Below, in pieces: positions 6,073 through 6,862 of a stretch of DNA of 6,862 bases (its first letter is position 1; each line of letters begins with the position of its first letter). The notes beneath the pieces are model-generated. The model did no database searches. It was not told the DNA's origin and saw nothing but the letters and a program-made list of their open reading frames with translations. Location of the stretch: contig BQJV01000178.1 in NCBI GenBank assembly GCA_021604885.1, positions 1-6,862 on the forward strand, in the 5' to 3' direction. Origin of the DNA: Acidimicrobiales bacterium. GTDB taxonomy: Bacteria > Actinomycetota > Acidimicrobiia > Acidimicrobiales > Aldehydirespiratoraceae. The position numbers and the translations under genes were made by a program.

Positions 6073-6084
6073 TACGATCGCCAG
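6073..6084 (+). promoter_or_regulatory. Putative leaderless promoter -10 box of the TetR gene
   Basis: TACGAT (6073-6078) is followed by six bases (CGCCAG) and then GTG 6085. The match to TAnnnT and the spacing agree with the two minus-strand genes. It supports GTG 6085 as the true start of the regulator. No -35 hexamer is evident. Confidence 0.5.
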
Positions 6085-6669
6085 GTGTCCGAGGTGCGAC
6101 CGCTCACGGAGAAGCAGGCCGAACGGCGGCGGCGCGTCATGCAGGCCGCCATCGAGCTGGCGACCGAGGGCGGCTACGACGGCGTGCAGATGCGGGCGGT
6201 GGCGGACCGTGCCGAGGTCGCGCTCGGCACCGTGTACCACTACTTCACGTCCAAGGATCATCTGCTGGCCGAGTCGATGAGCGTCTGGATGGCGGATCTC
6301 CAACGCTCCGTCGAGCGGCATCCGCCCGAAGGCGAGGACACGCTCACCCGCGTGCTCGACCTCCTTCGTCGCATGACCCGCGGCATGGCGGAGAACCCGA
6401 ACGTCTCCGCCGCCGTCATCGGCGGCCTCGTCGCCGAAGGTCCCCATGGGGCCGCGAGTCAGGAGGCGTTGAACGTCACCTTCAGCGCCATGATGCGCTC
6501 GGCCTTCCGCCCCGACTTCCCGGCTGATCGGCGCGACAAGATCATCCGCACCCTCGAACACATCTGGTTCTCCGAGCTGATCGCGTGGAAGAACGGATGG
6601 AACCCCTACGAGCAGAGCGCCCAGGAGCTCGAGGACGCGGCCGAGTTGCTGCTCAGCCCGATCCCCTGA
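6085..6669 (+). CDS. TetR family transcriptional regulator, KstR-like
   Basis: A 194-residue dimeric DNA-binding repressor. The N-terminal helix-turn-helix spans about 14-63, with AAIELATEGGYDGVQMRAVA followed by DRAEVALGTVYHYFTSKDHL. This resembles the KstR regulator of cholesterol catabolism in mycobacteria (family knowledge from memory). The remaining 130 residues are the helical ligand-binding domain, which diverges and gives no ligand. The frame stays open upstream of 6085 opposite the LLM gene, but that sequence has no TetR character; GTG 6085 gives a normal TetR length and lies six bases behind a TACGAT box. Divergence from the LLM gene suggests it controls that gene and itself. I found no KstR-type box (TnnAACnnGTTnnA) in the gap, so it probably has another operator. 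The gene ends in TGA at 6667-6669. Confidence 0.93.
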   Translation: MSEVRPLTEKQAERRRRVMQAAIELATEGGYDGVQMRAVADRAEVALGTVYHYFTSKDHLLAESMSVWMADLQRSVERHPPEGEDTLTRVLDLLRRMTRGMAENPNVSAAVIGGLVAEGPHGAASQEALNVTFSAMMRSAFRPDFPADRRDKIIRTLEHIWFSELIAWKNGWNPYEQSAQELEDAAELLLSPIP

Positions 6670-6735
6670 CGAGGTGAGACGCCGGGGTCAGAGTCCCGTC
6701 CCATCTCGGGTTGGGTCGCCGATCGGTGGTCCCAC

Positions 6736-6749
6736 TAGGTTCGCCGCTC
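6736..6749 (+). promoter_or_regulatory. Putative -10 box of the DUF35 gene
   Basis: TAGGTT (6736-6741) lies eight bases before ATG 6750, giving a leaderless or two-base-leader transcript. A short dyad GTGG-TC-CCAC (6726-6735) sits directly upstream, and TTGGGT (6711-6716) is a weak -35 candidate at 19 bases. The rest of the 80-base gap from 6670 holds only a weak hairpin. Confidence 0.35.
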
Positions 6750-6862
6750 ATGGCTGAAGACGTCCTGCAGGCGCCGTTGGTGCTCGAGTATCCGTTCACC
6801 CGCACGACCGGGCCGGTCGTCGGAGCGTTCCTCACCGGACTCCGCGAGGGCGTGGTGCTCGG
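6750..6862 (+). CDS. Zn-ribbon/OB-fold (DUF35) protein, N-terminus only
   Basis: Thirty-seven codons are visible before the window ends: MAEDVLQAPLVLEYPF and then TRTTGPVVGAFLTGLREG. This start, especially the EYPFTRTTGPVVGAFLTGLREG stretch, is characteristic of actinobacterial DUF35 proteins, which carry a rubredoxin-like zinc ribbon followed by an OB fold. In many actinobacteria these proteins are encoded beside thiolase-like genes and act as partners of thiolases or hydratases in steroid and acyl-CoA catabolism; in this window no thiolase is visible. The zinc-binding cysteines would lie beyond the end. ATG 6750 is the first start behind the TAGGTT box. The call rests on a short fragment, so the family is likely but not proven. 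Confidence 0.7.
   Translation, partial: MAEDVLQAPLVLEYPFTRTTGPVVGAFLTGLREGVVL

Noticed and set aside
5737..6669. A 310-residue version of the TetR regulator starting at 5737
   Set aside because: The extra N-terminal part lies antisense to the LLM gene and has no TetR-like sequence; GTG 6085 gives a normal length and follows a TAnnnT box.
6683..6698. Hairpin after the TetR gene as an intrinsic terminator
   Set aside because: Only four G-C pairs plus two G-U pairs can form and no T run follows, so it is too weak to call.
6667..6738. TGA at the end of the TetR gene as a second selenocysteine codon
   Set aside because: The frame stays open for 23 codons to TAG at 6736-6738, but the protein already ends at a normal TetR C-terminus, there is no redox motif around the TGA, and no SECIS-like hairpin at the right distance.
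1..6862. tRNA, rRNA, CRISPR array, insertion sequence, attachment site
   Set aside because: No cloverleaf, repeat-spacer pattern, transposase or terminal inverted repeat was seen; coding sequence covers nearly the whole window.

Overview
The window is about 6.9 kb of very GC-rich, gene-dense bacterial DNA. Actinomycetota is the likely source: there is strong G/C bias at third codon positions, GTG starts, a KstR-like TetR regulator, an LLM flavoprotein that probably uses F420, and start codons lying directly behind TAnnnT boxes (leaderless style). A marine or soil Acidimicrobiia-type organism would fit, but that is inference. Seven genes plus one recoded gene fill almost all of the window. No gene-free stretch exceeds 80 bases. 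I saw no RNA gene, insertion sequence, CRISPR array or prophage sequence.

Layout: (1) 1-1151 +, the C-terminal part of a SulP anion transporter with its STAS domain. (2) 1148-1765 -, a METTL7/UbiE-type SAM methyltransferase, convergent with the transporter; the two stop codons share one CTAG. (3) A 25-base divergent gap with two facing TAnnnT boxes. (4) A tightly coupled three-gene operon on +: acyl-CoA ligase 1791-3329, ArsC-fold redox protein 3326-3703, and Rieske non-heme iron oxygenase alpha subunit 3700-5013, each junction an ATGA overlap. (5) 5017-6015 -, an LLM-class oxidoreductase, convergent with the Rieske gene after a 3-base gap. (6) A 69-base divergent gap, then a KstR-like TetR regulator 6085-6669 +. 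(7) An 80-base gap and the first 37 codons of a Zn-ribbon/OB-fold (DUF35) protein from 6750.

The main discovery is the middle gene of the operon. From the ATG at 3326, which has a good Shine-Dalgarno sequence and overlaps the upstream stop, the frame reads MSTFTIYHNQH, meets an in-frame TGA at 3359-3361, and continues as a clear ArsC-family protein to 3703. The TGA falls exactly where ArsC has its catalytic cysteine (Cys12 of plasmid R773 ArsC). Sixteen bases after it lies a perfect 7-bp hairpin with a GGTC loop, the loop sequence of the E. coli fdhF SECIS element. I conclude that this is a selenoprotein, an ArsC-like protein with selenocysteine at residue 12. Without this reading it would appear as a 107-residue fragment lacking its active site.

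A working model, which is inference, is that the ligase activates a carboxylic acid to its CoA thioester, the Rieske enzyme hydroxylates a related substrate, and the selenoprotein supplies a thiol/selenol redox step. The divergent TetR may control the neighbouring LLM oxidoreductase. The surrounding genes (TetR, LLM, DUF35, CoA ligase) are typical of actinobacterial lipid, steroid or terpenoid catabolism islands.
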